Below, one piece after another: positions 11,861-24,900 of a stretch of 64,000 nucleotides of DNA (the stretch's first letter is position 1; every line of letters starts with the position of its first letter). The stretch comes from Chrysaora quinquecirrha (lineage: Eukaryota > Cnidaria > Scyphozoa > Semaeostomeae > Pelagiidae). Both the position numbers and the translations under genes were made by a program. The stretch lies in assembly GCA_014526335.1 (NCBI GenBank), contig JACTAT010000014.1:5798393-5862392 (forward strand), given 5' to 3'. The notes under the pieces are model-generated. The model had not been told where the DNA came from, made no database searches, and saw nothing but the letters and a program-made list of their open reading frames with translations.

Positions 11861-14800
11861 ATGGATCTGGATATCTCAGTTTGTTTGAAATCCTTAAAAA
11901 TTGTCTATCAGCAGTTTCGAAGCAACAAAACTGACGAAGCAACGAAAGACCTTGAGAGAGAATTGAACGTATGGGACGGATGGGCCTAAGTTTGACTTCT
12001 AAGTTCTCCAAAATTTCAAGTATTCTAGATAGATAGGCTAGACAATTTGTAAAAAGCTTAAATCATTTATTTTCTCTCTTTTTAGCTTCTTATTGGCATA
12101 GCAAGTCATGGAGATGATAAAGCTTTGGAGGATTTCAGTCCACAAACCCTACTTCATGCTGATTCAGTGTCTATTCTCGTTAGCATTCTAAATGATGCAA
12201 AAATCAAATCAAATATTCACTCAAAAGCAATGGCTTTATTGTCTTGCTTGGGTAATAAAAATCTATTTAGTTTAAAGTCTGATTTTAACTCCACCTTGAA
12301 ATTCTAAAGAATTCCTGTATGGATTTAAATCGTTGTTTGATTTGCTTGTCTATTTTTGCAGCCAAAAATGAGAAAATCAGAAAATGCCTTCAAGATACTT
12401 TCAAATTAACAACAAGTCTGGTTAACTTCTTGCTTCAACATTCATTAATGGCGGATGAATCTCTCACTGTTCAGGTGGGTTATATCTTGTGCTATTTTAT
12501 TTGCTTTGAGGGCAGGTATAGAAAGGGCATGTCATGTCATGCTCAATTTCCAAAACTTTTTAGCTTTAGAAGCCTGCATGCAGCCTTAAAATTTCTCTTA
12601 GGTCAACTGACTAATTTTGGGGTTAGTAAGATATGTATACCCATTGGATGCTACACACAGGCTAAAGCCCTTTGAACACAGTGAGAATTTTGCTGAGCAA
12701 ACTACCACGAGTGGCACTTTGCTGGGCAAAATTCGCACTGTGTGCACGCAAAGTTTGCTGAGAAATTAGTCATTCATGGCAGTGAGGAAAAATTCTACCA
12801 TGTTTGATATTTTTTGCCATTCGTGGCAAACTCTTTACTGTGTATGGCAATCACAAATTTCTCAGCAAAAATTTGCCTGCGCACAGTGAGAATTTTGCTG
12901 AGTAAAGTGCCATATGTGGCATTTTGCTCAGCAAAATTCTCACCCTGTGCAGCAGGCTTAAGCTGTAGCCAACAGATGCTTTCTTTGAGTCAAGTGGTCA
13001 AGGCAGTACATTTTGTTCTCTAGTGGCCCTGTCTGCCCAATGGCCATATCATCATCAAAAGCAAATCTTGTAATTCTAAAAATAGATTTTTGATGATGTC
13101 ACAATTACTTAAAATTTCATAATAATTTTGCCTTTTAGTGTCTGGAACTTCTTCAGCAAATCACTTATGAATTGAAAATCAATCATCCTTCTGGAGAAGT
13201 TGAAAACCTCATAAAGTATCTTGTTTCAAAAGTGTAAGTAATTGTTAATAATTTTAACTAATCTTAGACCTTCAGAAGGCTATATACTTTATATCATGTA
13301 ATAAACAGTAATCTTAATGATATTACTTTGTGATATATACTTTGGAAACTGAAATGATATTGTACATCTTTTTAATATTGAAAAAAATTTCAACAATTTT
13401 TACTTTTGGAGTGTCACACTGATGTGTGGTAAAAATAATCTGTGACAATTTGATTGGTTACAACAAATTTTCTGGAATCAGAAGTATTCAAATGCAGGGG
13501 GCACTTTGCAGGCTTTAGGGAGAAGGGGCAAAGCTTTTGTTGTTTTCACACCATTGTTCTAGTCTAGCCAGCATTAAAGGGGGTAGTCAAACCTTTTACC
13601 CCAAAAATTTCTCCCACCGTTCAAATGTTAGCTTGTTGCAAACCTATTCAATAAATATTATTGTTTATTTTGACATTTGCAGTAGTACTGATGAGTCAAG
13701 TTTAACAATGCCTTGCCTTGGATCCTTAGCAAATATTGTTAGATCCAACAGGAATCTACTGGAATATATCAAAAGCATGGTAAGGAATAATTCCGTCCAT
13801 TAAAATTTTTTTAAGTTATATCTTACTGGACAATTGAAAATTAGATTTAGAATTTGTAAGGAAGGTTGAAAGCATAGCAAAGAAATTTTAAAAGTTGCAA
13901 GAAAGATTGCAAGTATTGAAGAGAAGATTGCAAAATTGCAAAGACGTTGTCAAGATTGCTAAGTTACAGGGAAGACTATATGCATTGCAAAGAAGATTGC
14001 AATCATTGCAAAGAAGATAGCAAAGATTGCTAAGTTAAAAGGAAGATTATAAGCATTACAAAGAAAGTTGCAATCATTGTTAAGAAGGTAGTAAAGATTG
14101 CTAAGTTACATGGAAGATTATAAGCATGATAAAGAAGATTGCAATCATTGCGAAGGAGGTAGCAAAGATTGCTAAGTTACAAGAAAGATTATAAGCGTTA
14201 CAAAGAAGATTGCAATCATTCCAAAGAAGATAGCAAAGATTGCTAAGTTACAAGAAAGATTTTAAGCATAGCAAAGAAGATTGCAATCATTGTGAAGAAG
14301 GTAGCAAAGCTTGCTAAGTTACAAGGAAGATTATAAGCATTACAAAGAAAATTGCAAGCATTTCAAAGAAGTTAGCAAAGATTGCTAAGTTACAAGGAAG
14401 ACTATAAGCATTACAAAGAAGATTGCAATCATTGTGAAGAAGGTAGCAAAGCTTGCTAAGTTGCAAGGAAGATTATAAGCATTACAAAGAAAGTTGCAAT
14501 CATTGTTAAGAAAGTAGTAAAGATTGCTAAGTTACATGGAAGATTATAAGCATGATAAAGAAGATTGCAATCATTGCAAAGATTGCTAAGTTACAAGAAA
14601 GATTATAAGCGTTACAAAGAAGATTGCAATCATTCCAAAGAAGATAGCAAAGATTGCTAAGTTACAAGAAAGATTTTAAGCATAGCAAAGAAGATTGCAA
14701 TCATTGTGAAGAAGGTAGCAAAGCTTGCTAAGTTACAAGGAAGATTATAAGCATTACAAAGAAAATTGCAAGCATTTCAAAGAAGTTAGCAAAGATTGCT

Positions 14801-17800
14801 AAGTTACAAGGAAGACTATAAGCATTACAAAGAAGATTGCAATCATTGCAAAGAAGATAGCAAAAATTGCTACGTTACAAGAAAGATTTTAAGCATTTGC
14901 AATCATTTTGAAGAAGGTAGCAAAGCTTGCTAAGTTACAAGGAAGATTATAAGCATTACAAAGAAGATTGCAATCATTTCAAAGAAGATAGCAAAGATTG
15001 CTAAGTTACAAGAAAGATTTTAAGCATAACAAAGAAGATTGCAATCATTTTGAAGAAGGTAGCAAAGCTTGCTAAATTACAAGAAAGATAATAAGCGATA
15101 CAAAAAAGATTGCAGGCATGTCAAAGAAGATAGCAAAGATTGCTAAGTAACAAGGAAGGTTATAAACATTACAAAGAAGATGGCAATCATTGCAAAGAAG
15201 ATAGCAAAGATTGCTAAGTTGCAGGGAAGATTATAAGCATTGCAAAGAAGATTGCAAGCATGTCAAAGAAGATAACAAAGATTGCTAAGTTGCAGGGAAG
15301 ATTATAAGCATCACAAAGAAGATTGCAGACATTGCATAGAAGATTGCAAGCATCGCAAAGAAGATAGCAAAGATTGCTAAATAACAAGGAAGGTTATAAG
15401 CATTGCAAAGAAGATCACAAGCATGTCAAAGAAGATAACAAAGATTGCTAAGTTACAAGGAAGATAATTAGCATTAGAAACAAGATTGTGAGTGTTGCAT
15501 AGAAGATTGCAAGCATTGAAAAGAAAATTAAGATTATAAAGATTCTTAAACTGCAAAAGAATATTGCGAAGAAGATTGCGAAGTTGCAGAACTTCTGATT
15601 TGCAAAAACGCAATATTACAATATGTTGTAAAATGACTTATAAATGAACCCTTTTTTCTTGACAGGGAAATATCAAAGGATTTTTCAGAAAAGTCACGGA
15701 ATTCATGTGTCATGATAATTGGATGAAAATCATTTACTCACTTACTATTTTATTAATTTTTGTCGATGAACCAATTGGTGAAAAAGTAAGCATTGTTGAT
15801 TTTTTATATCATATTGCTTTTTTAAACCAAGTCGATTGAAATGAATCGGTTAGGAGGTACATAGAGCTCTGGTTTTGGGGTGAATTTCAGATGTCCGTCA
15901 TAAATACAGATTTGAGGGCAACAACAATCGATGCTATCAATCATCAGCCTCACTGATTTTTCTTGCCCTCAAAAATTCCATTCTAATTAAGAAGAGAAAT
16001 TGCTTAAAATCCTAGAAAGACCTAATCTATGCAATCGTTTCCCCTTAGCTGACTGTTGTTCATAGCTTCGTAAGTTCAAAACACGTGTAGAACGTATAAA
16101 TTTCGAACTGTTAATGGCTTACAAACCCATACAGGATTTTATCATGTTTCATTTATTAGAGTACAATAGCTGCAGATCCAGCTTCCCATTTCTGATAGTC
16201 GCATCTCGATCCCATCAGCTGATATTTCATGGAAGTCAATTTTTCTTTTGAACATCTGAGGGCCAGACGAGAAAGCTTTAAGCATGTTAAAAAATGTTTC
16301 TCCTTTATGTGACGATTGTCAAGTTCTGTACGACTCACAGGAAGTTCAATGCCATCCCAAAGTCAATTTAGTTCTTTCAAACATTGCTTTTCTTTGAAAT
16401 TTTAATTGATATGTTCTTTCTTTTTTAGGTTTTTAACAAGAAGAATAAAAATGAAATATTTCAATTGGTTTTCAACGTCATTTTAAAAGGAAAAGGAGAA
16501 GAAACAAAAAAACATTCTTGCAATTTATTCATCGATTTAATTAGATGCCCCAAAATGCAGAAATATCTTGCAATGTAAGTGTCTCAATTTCATTATTAAA
16601 CATACACGAGAAATGCTTAAAAATATTGTCTAAATCATGGTTTTTGGACAATACAGCATGCTACTGTACTTACCCATTATATTGTCCAATGGTCAATCTT
16701 ATTTGATGTAAAAAAAGAATATTTTTACCATTGCTTATATTAGTCTAAATTAGTCTTGAGTACAATGTTAAAACTAACACTAAACAATTTCTATTATTAT
16801 CATGTTATTATACACACTGTTTTCCAAGAAACCAGATAGATTTTTCAACAACTTTTTTCTGTTTTTAACTAATAAGAATAAATATCTGATGTTTCCTACA
16901 GGTATAGTGACTTGCCTTGTCTTCTGAAGCAAGTAATCAGCCTACTTCAAACTTCAGAAAAAGAAACAAGTGATAAGGTCTGTATTTATATTGAAGTTTT
17001 TTTTAATTCCTTTAGAAATCCAAGACATAGGAAAACCATAGGAAAACCTCTGTAACATGCTAGCCTTTTTTGCTGTCTTATTTTTGTTAGGCTGTTTCAT
17101 CACACTATTCTCCTTACTTTCCTTTAATTTATCTTTATAATGATAACTAAACCATAATCATAAGACGACTTGCGAGCCCACAACTCATTCGATAACATCT
17201 TAGCTTTGGTTGATAATCATCTTGTTTTTGTCCCAGATTTTGGAACTTTTCATTGAGCTTTGCGAAGTGGAATGTCTTCAGAGTTTTGTAGTGAAAGCTG
17301 TCTTTGGCAACGACCCTGCTGCAGCCAGATCTGACTCGAATACTTCTGATGTTGATTGTTTGTCAATAATCATAAATGCATTGACATCAAGTCAAGCAAA
17401 ACAACATACAAAAACAGTGCATCTTGCTTTGAAGTTGATCAACAGTTTGTACAAGGTAATACAGTTCTTTTCACACTGAAATTGATTAAATTAGCTTTAT
17501 TTGAAACGAGGTTGAATTTCCACCAATTAAATTGAGTCTGTTTGTTGCAATGACCAATCAGAATGAAAGACCGCGATGTTTGTGAAACTGTTTAACTTAC
17601 TCTGTCAATGTTCACTCGAAGGGCCTGGAATTTTTATTTCGAACCTCTACTCTTGTAATATACCTTCCTTGTTCTGTGAGAAATTTCATATCCAGATTGT
17701 TCTTTTATTTAAGACATTTTCAGAACCATCAAGAGATGAGGAAAATTGAGGAAAATCACTTTTAAATTTCTTGTACAGACTTGTTTTGCACTGAACTTTT

Positions 17801-20800
17801 CTTTCGTAAAGTGACACGATCACAGAACCTAGGCCCTTGCCAAACGATCAAACATTGTTCGTTAAACTTCTAAAAATTATTTGTGAAACAACACGTTGTC
17901 TCGTTTGGTCACATCGCAAAACATTGCTTGTCCAACATTTTCTGCCTCTAGCAAGTCATTCAAAATTATTGCCGAGTAATACTACTTGTCAAGCAATGTT
18001 TGTGACGTGGCAAAACGTTCAAACATTGCTAGAGAGCGAATTTTAAATTTTGACCAACAATGTTTGATCATTTGACCAATAATTATAAATCGAGGTATAA
18101 CTGAAATAGTGACTTTTTTAAATAAAAGCATATAATTGCTTCTGTTTTTTATATTAGTCATAGTTATTTTTATTATTATTGCAGATAATGTTTTCAAATG
18201 GTTCAACTTATGATGCTGACGAACTGAATATTGCAACAGTTTTACCTGCTGTTTTCAACGTATTGATTGTCAAAGACGAAGAAGTTGATATGTTCAAAAT
18301 GGAAGAAATCATGAAAAATGCCCGATGCTGTCTTGACATTCTAATTCATATCCTTTCAATAGTAAATCTATTAATATATTTGATTATATTTACTGTTGGG
18401 CCAGTTAAAGCAATAACATAGTACTTTGATTAATCGCCTCTGGGCGTTTATTGCATCTTGAAGCTGGAAACTGGGCATTTAAGAAGGAGACTTTTGATCG
18501 GTACAGCTCTATCATGGACGTGTTCATGTGTTTTATGCCCGAAGTTGCATGACCTATGGATGGACGCTCATCCACTTTTAACGTATAGACAAAAACCGGC
18601 CACAGACCCTTTACTATGGGTAATAACAAGTGGAATATGAAAGTAAAAGGACTTTGTAGCTCATATTGTTGCTTGAAATTGCGCTACTAAAATCTTCGAC
18701 GCGATATTAACATTATTCGGACTCAAATGAAGCGAAATTTTTTAAGTTTTTCTCTATATTCTCATCCTGTTATAGGTGCATTTAGCTAAAATTATACCCA
18801 TGTTTAGAGAATTTCATGGCCAAAACCCAACCATATGGGCATCACTGGCACATACCCGTACCCAAATTAAGTAAAATTAATACTATGCATACTTTTATCC
18901 TTAATTGTCTTACTTTTTTGTCAAGACAACGTCATTTTAAGAACAGTTGTACCACAGATTGATACAAACATTCTTGCTGAAATGGTTCAAAGTATCTACA
19001 GACGATTTGGATCTAGCAACAAACTGCAACTCAATGTTTCCAAAGACATCTGGTTTGGTTCATTTATTGCTTTCTTTTGCATACCATTTTTTGTATTTTT
19101 CATTATATATTTTTTAGATGACGTTTTTGAGTTTACTCACTTCACAGTATCAAAACTGTCCTTAATGCTGTTATATTCATCTTTTCTTTAAGATTTTCTG
19201 CTTGAGTTTGGCCTTGGCCAAACATTGTTTGTCAAACAGTTAAAATTTTGCTTTCAAAGCAATGTTTGAACGTTTGGCCACGTCACAAACATTGCTGGAC
19301 AAACAGAATTTCTTCAGCATTGTTTAACATTCTATGCTTGCATCAAGAAAAAATATTTAACGTGCAATGATTCGTGATGTGGCCAAACGGCCAAACATTG
19401 TATTTAACAAACAAATCTCAATTGTTTGACAAACAATTTTATGCTTATGAATATTACTTTTTTGTTAGGAATGTTATATCTTCTGTTGTGATTGGCCTGG
19501 TCGAACTTGTATCAATAGTCGAGCAAAATACTGAAGTTGAAAAGGTTTGTGAACTGTCTCTCTATTCATTTGTAACATTCTGTAAATTCCTTATAACCGC
19601 TTTGTTATTGCTGAACAATATTGAAAGCCTTACTAAAAGCTTACTCGTGCTCTTGCCTTGGTTTAGTAGTATATTGTAAATTGTTTTAATCAAATCACTA
19701 TGGTTTCCAACCCTTTCTTAATTTTATAACTTGGAGAGAACCAGGCAAAATGTTTTCTTGATATAACACATTTTAGGTCCTTGCCAAACGATCAAACATT
19801 GTTCATCAAACACTTGAAACTTGCTAATCAAGAAAATCATTTTATCGTGGCAATTCAATGCGCATCTAACACTTCTTCTTTCCATCAAGCACAAAAATAT
19901 TTTTGCCCTTTCTAATAATATTGCCATTGCTTGCTTTTTAGCAATGTTTTGTGACGTGGCAAAACATTCAAGCATTGTTTGATAAGCAAATTTCAGATGT
20001 TTGAAGAACAATGTTTGGCAAGAGCAAGAATTCGAGACTGACAGACGAGAAACTTTTCAATTTATATCATGACTTAGGTCCTAGCAAAACGACCAAACAT
20101 TGTTAGTCAAACATTTGAAGTTTGCTTGTCAAACAAAAGGTTTTACCGTTCAGCCACATGGAGAAACAATGCTCGCCAAACACAGTTTTGCTTGCGTCAA
20201 GCGAATAATGTTTTTGAACTTTTCGAAAACATCGTTCAATGCATTCTGCTTATTTCTGCTTGTCAAGCAATGTTTTCGACGTGGCTAAACATTCCAACAT
20301 TGCTTGATAAGCAAATTTCAAATGCCCGACAGAAAATGATTGATCGTTTGGTCAGGGCTTTACAGTGCTCTTTTGACTGCTTTTGGCATTTTCAAAGATC
20401 TATTCATTTTTTGATTTGTTATTTCTTCTACAAAAGGAAGAGCTTTCGTCGTTATTGCAATCAAAGGAACTGCCGTGCTTCTTAGCTGCATGTATATGTA
20501 GCGGGTCAGAAGATCTCATCTACAGCTCGATTCAAATCATCATTAAAGGACAACAGTTTGCAGCAACTCTCAACACCCAAAAGTTTGTATTTCTTGTTAC
20601 TCTAATTTAAACTCTTTATTACTTTGTTGTTTTCTAATTAAACCATATAAAAAAATAGCATCGTGTTCGGCCCTGGCCAAAAGATAAAAATAGTTTGCTA
20701 AACATTTGAAATTTACCTGTCAAACAAAATGTTTCACCATTTGGTGACGTCACAAACCATTGCTGGTCAAACATTTTCATTGATTCAAGCCAACAAATGT

Positions 20801-21933
20801 TTTAAACTTTTCAAAAACAGTTCCATGATAATTCTGCTTGTCCAAGCGTAGTAAAGCTTAGTTTTGCGATGAGACCAAACGATCAAAAACTGTTTTCTCA
20901 AACAATTAAAATTTACCAGTCAAACAAAATGTTTCACCATTTGTTACGCGTCACAAACCATTACTTGTTTTGCATGTTTCACTGCGTCAAGTTTGAAAAC
21001 ATACAAATGTTTGACAAACATTATTTGATTGTTTGCCAATGTCCTAAACAAAGAAAAGATCTTTTCTGGAGAAAGCCTTTCAATCAATCATTAGAATCAT
21101 GTACCGGTTGAGCCATGCGCTTCAAGATGTCTGGTGATTAATTTACCCACATTGGTGTAAGATCTTGTAAGCATTGATTCATGTGATCATTCTGGGAAGA
21201 CCTTCTATTCATCTATGTGTGCCACTAAATACATTAGATAGTGTCAAAATAAAAGCTTTGTCGATTTTTGTGTGATTTTAGGTTATCTGAGCTAATGGCA
21301 TCAAACAACAAAGCAAGCAACATAGCTGCAGCAACATCATATCGTGGAGATCGATCAGTTGAAATTCCATTCTCCTGCAACCAACGGCATTGGAACAAAT
21401 AACGGAAAAAATTTTACAGCATGGAAAAGTCAAAGATGAAAAAACTGAAGCTAAGAATAATGATGTTGATGAGCTTGCTGAACGGGCTAATTTTGCATTA
21501 GAAGTATGTTTTGCATTGAAGGACTTGTTTGTTTTTCTTCCATGTTTAAGATTTATATTATAGTTTTTTCTAGTGAGCTATTTTACAATGTTATTTGTCT
21601 TTGATTATTTTCTTCACTATATCTTTGAGAACAAATTAATTCTTTTCAGATCAAAGAGGGGTCTAAGATTCACGAAATCATGGATATATACGAACACAGA
21701 CTTGCAGCTGTTGAGGTATGATCGCGATTGTGATTACAGTGATAATGATTGTGATGATGATAATGATGATGATGATGATTATTATGATCATAATTACGAG
21801 GGCGGTGATGATGAGGATAATGGTGATAAGGATGGTGAAAGGATGATGATGATGATGTTCATAATGCTTATGATTATGATGGTGGTGGTAATGATTTAAA
21901 TGATTATGTTTATGATATTGATGATGACGACGC

Positions 21934-21976
<43 letters not shown>

Positions 21977-24900
21977 GTGGATGATGGTGGTGATGATGTT
22001 GGTGATGATGATGATGATTTATGAGAACAACCTATGGTGGTCATCATCATCAGTCAATATGCATCATCATCACCATCAGATCATGATTAAAGATCATCCT
22101 AATGATTTAGTCATGATTGATAGGATGATTATCTACTTTTTCATCAAACAGGCAAGAAAGAATCATGTGCAAGATGTGTTGGATTCAAAGTCGGCATTAC
22201 TAGTAGATGCTGAACGATTGTTGTCTGAATATCGATGTAGCAGTGCACAATCTGAAGCTGAGGTTTCTTATTTCATATTTCTCTCATCATCTGATAGAGC
22301 AACCCATTTATATTGCTTGTTTATTCATAAAAGCATTTCCTCTCATTTATAGTTACTGTGTGGTTGATATCCTTAAAGTTATATTGATTGTTAATCAATT
22401 TTTACCTTTCAGTGTTTAAAACTAAGATCATTACTGCTTGAAAGTCAAAGAGCGTTTGATCAAGAGATGGGACAGGTTAATTTTGACTTCTTTTTTTAAA
22501 ACACATTTTTTAGTGAAATTGCTTGTGAAACTTTTATATATTTTTTAATTATGGGTTCTTTCATGATATTGGGTCCCGGCCAAACGATCAAACATTTTTC
22601 TGCAACGTTTTAGGTTTGCTTGCGAAACACAATGTTTGACTGTTTGGCCACAGCACAAAACATTACTCGTGAAACATTTTTGTTTGATACAAGCATATAA
22701 TGTTTTTTGAAGTTTTCCTAAAACATTGCTGAAGTAATTCTGCTTGTCAAGCAATGCTTTGCAATGTGGCTAAGCCGTAAAACATTGCTTTTAGAGCACA
22801 ATCTCAGATGTTTGACCACCAATGTTTGATCGTTTGGCGAGGGCCTTCAATTTCAAATACTATAGACTATTAAGGCCTATCATTTTTATGGCTATTATTT
22901 ATTTTTCGACAGATTGGATTATATATGAAAGAAATACAAAGAATGGAAGCAGAGGTAATACTTCATATATCAGAACTATTTTGACCTGAAGTCATCATTC
23001 AATCCATTTTAAATTTATTTGTTCAATTCAGACTTAACAAAGAAATACTAATATTTAACGCCATCAAAAAAAAGCAATGCATCCCTTCCAGTTACGTCTC
23101 TATGAAGATTGAATTAGGAATTACTGTATGTTTGTTTTTTTAGATTGCATCTCTGAGCGAAGAAAACAAAACTCTTGAAGTCGTTGCCGAGGAATATGAA
23201 CAATTGAAAATATCTTATCAAGATCAGGCAGAAAAGTAAATAGATACAGTTCTAAAATCAGATTTTCCACACAAGTGGCATACCAAATAAATGTGATTCG
23301 AACCTGGACTGCATGACCAGAGAGCCAACGACGTTTTCACTGAGCTATAGAGTTCAATGAAATCGCCAACTCTCCAAGTCATACAGCCCAAGATTCTCTT
23401 CCCGTTGGACTTTCGTGTTTCGACTATATTGAGCCTTCTTCAGTACCATGCATATTTGTATATTTTTGTCATGAATGGCGGACACTAGGATAGATTTTTC
23501 AACAAGTTCTTAAATCATACAGAACTTCTAAGTCACACAACAAATGGGAACAAGTAGGGCTTGCTTTAATACCTTCGATACTCTTTGCTGATAATTTGTA
23601 CATGTTTTTTAGACTATTAACTCTAGAAAGCAATCTATCTGCAGTCGAAGAGGAGCATTCAAATTTATCAGAACTTAATGAGATGCTAAGGAAGCATAAT
23701 GAAAATCTAAAGTCAAAGTATGACAGGTGAGTTATTGTTGAAATGTTTCACAACGTTTCAAAATGTTTCATAAATGTTTCAAATTATTTCTATATGTTTC
23801 GTAAATGTTTCAGAGATGTTTGAATGTTTCACAAATGTTTCGGAAATGTTTTTACAATGTTTAAAAAATGTTTCACAATGTTTCAAAATGTTTCATAAAT
23901 GTTTCACAAATGTTTTAATGTTCACAAATTTTTCTCAAATGCTTAATGATCACAATTGTTTCACAAAATACGCTTTATACTTTTATTTGAACATTTCTTA
24001 CATATCAAAGCTTATCTGCTAAATTTTCCAACACATTTTTTTATTCTATTATCTTTTAGTTCTCAACAGCAGCAACGAAAACTCGAAACAGAAAATCAAA
24101 ACATTTCTTTGAAACTGAAAGACAAAGATCGAAAGTATGAAGGTGAGATTTTCATATTATATTCACAAGCCACAATGGACGAGACTCGAACCCTGGACTA
24201 CAAAACTGGAGAGTTCAATGACACTTCTACTGAGCTAGAAGCCCAATGAAATTGCTGATGAACTCTCCCATCCATTCAGCCCAAGGCTGTCCTCCCATTT
24301 AAAGTAAAAAATATGTACATACGTATATTTGAATATATCTTTGATTTTCCCAGTGACATTGCTATCATTAAGTGTATCAATGTAAACAATCTCAATCCTT
24401 GATTGGCTTATCTAATTTCCACGAGAAATCACTGAATCATTATGTGACCTTAGTCCATCTCTAAAGTTTAAACCTGAGGGCAGTTTTTCCATGAACACTC
24501 AAATGCCAAACTGATCATCTACAGAAATAGATGGATCTTTAGAGAAGGATGTAATTGCTATATTGATATGTTGATCTTATGATTTCCATTTCTTTCAAGA
24601 ATTAGCAAAAGAACTTGCTGTTATGGAAAAAACAAAGAGAGAAAAACAAGAACTCGAAACAAAACTAAAAGGCCTTGAGGAAAAGTTGGGAATAGCAGAG
24701 AAAGAACGGGACGAGCTTCATGAAAATGTGAGTGGTAACTTGATAATACTGTGAATTAGAGACCCTATAGTAAAAAAATAAGATAATCGATTCACCTCTA
24801 AGTTATCGCAACACTCTTGCGAATGTGTGCATGCCCAATTAATAGCTTTGATTTGACAGCTACCACCTTCAAACTTGTTTCTTAGGTGGATGAAATGAAG

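Noticed and set aside
18362..18925. GT-AG intron from GTAAAT at 18362 to AAG at 18925 in CIP2A
   Set aside because: It breaks the reading frame. The AT-AC pair restores both frame and family alignment.
20126..20485. 119-residue frame ending in CIP2A exon 13
   Set aside because: It is composed of MITE sequence and then exon 13 in the wrong frame.
21573..22352. Asp/Met-rich open frames
   Set aside because: These are translations of the GAT trinucleotide tract.
24163..24245. Functional tRNA gene on the minus strand
   Set aside because: A and B boxes are present, but related diverged copies exist, I did not find a complete cloverleaf with paired acceptor ends, and no terminator T-run was evident. 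SINE is the better reading.
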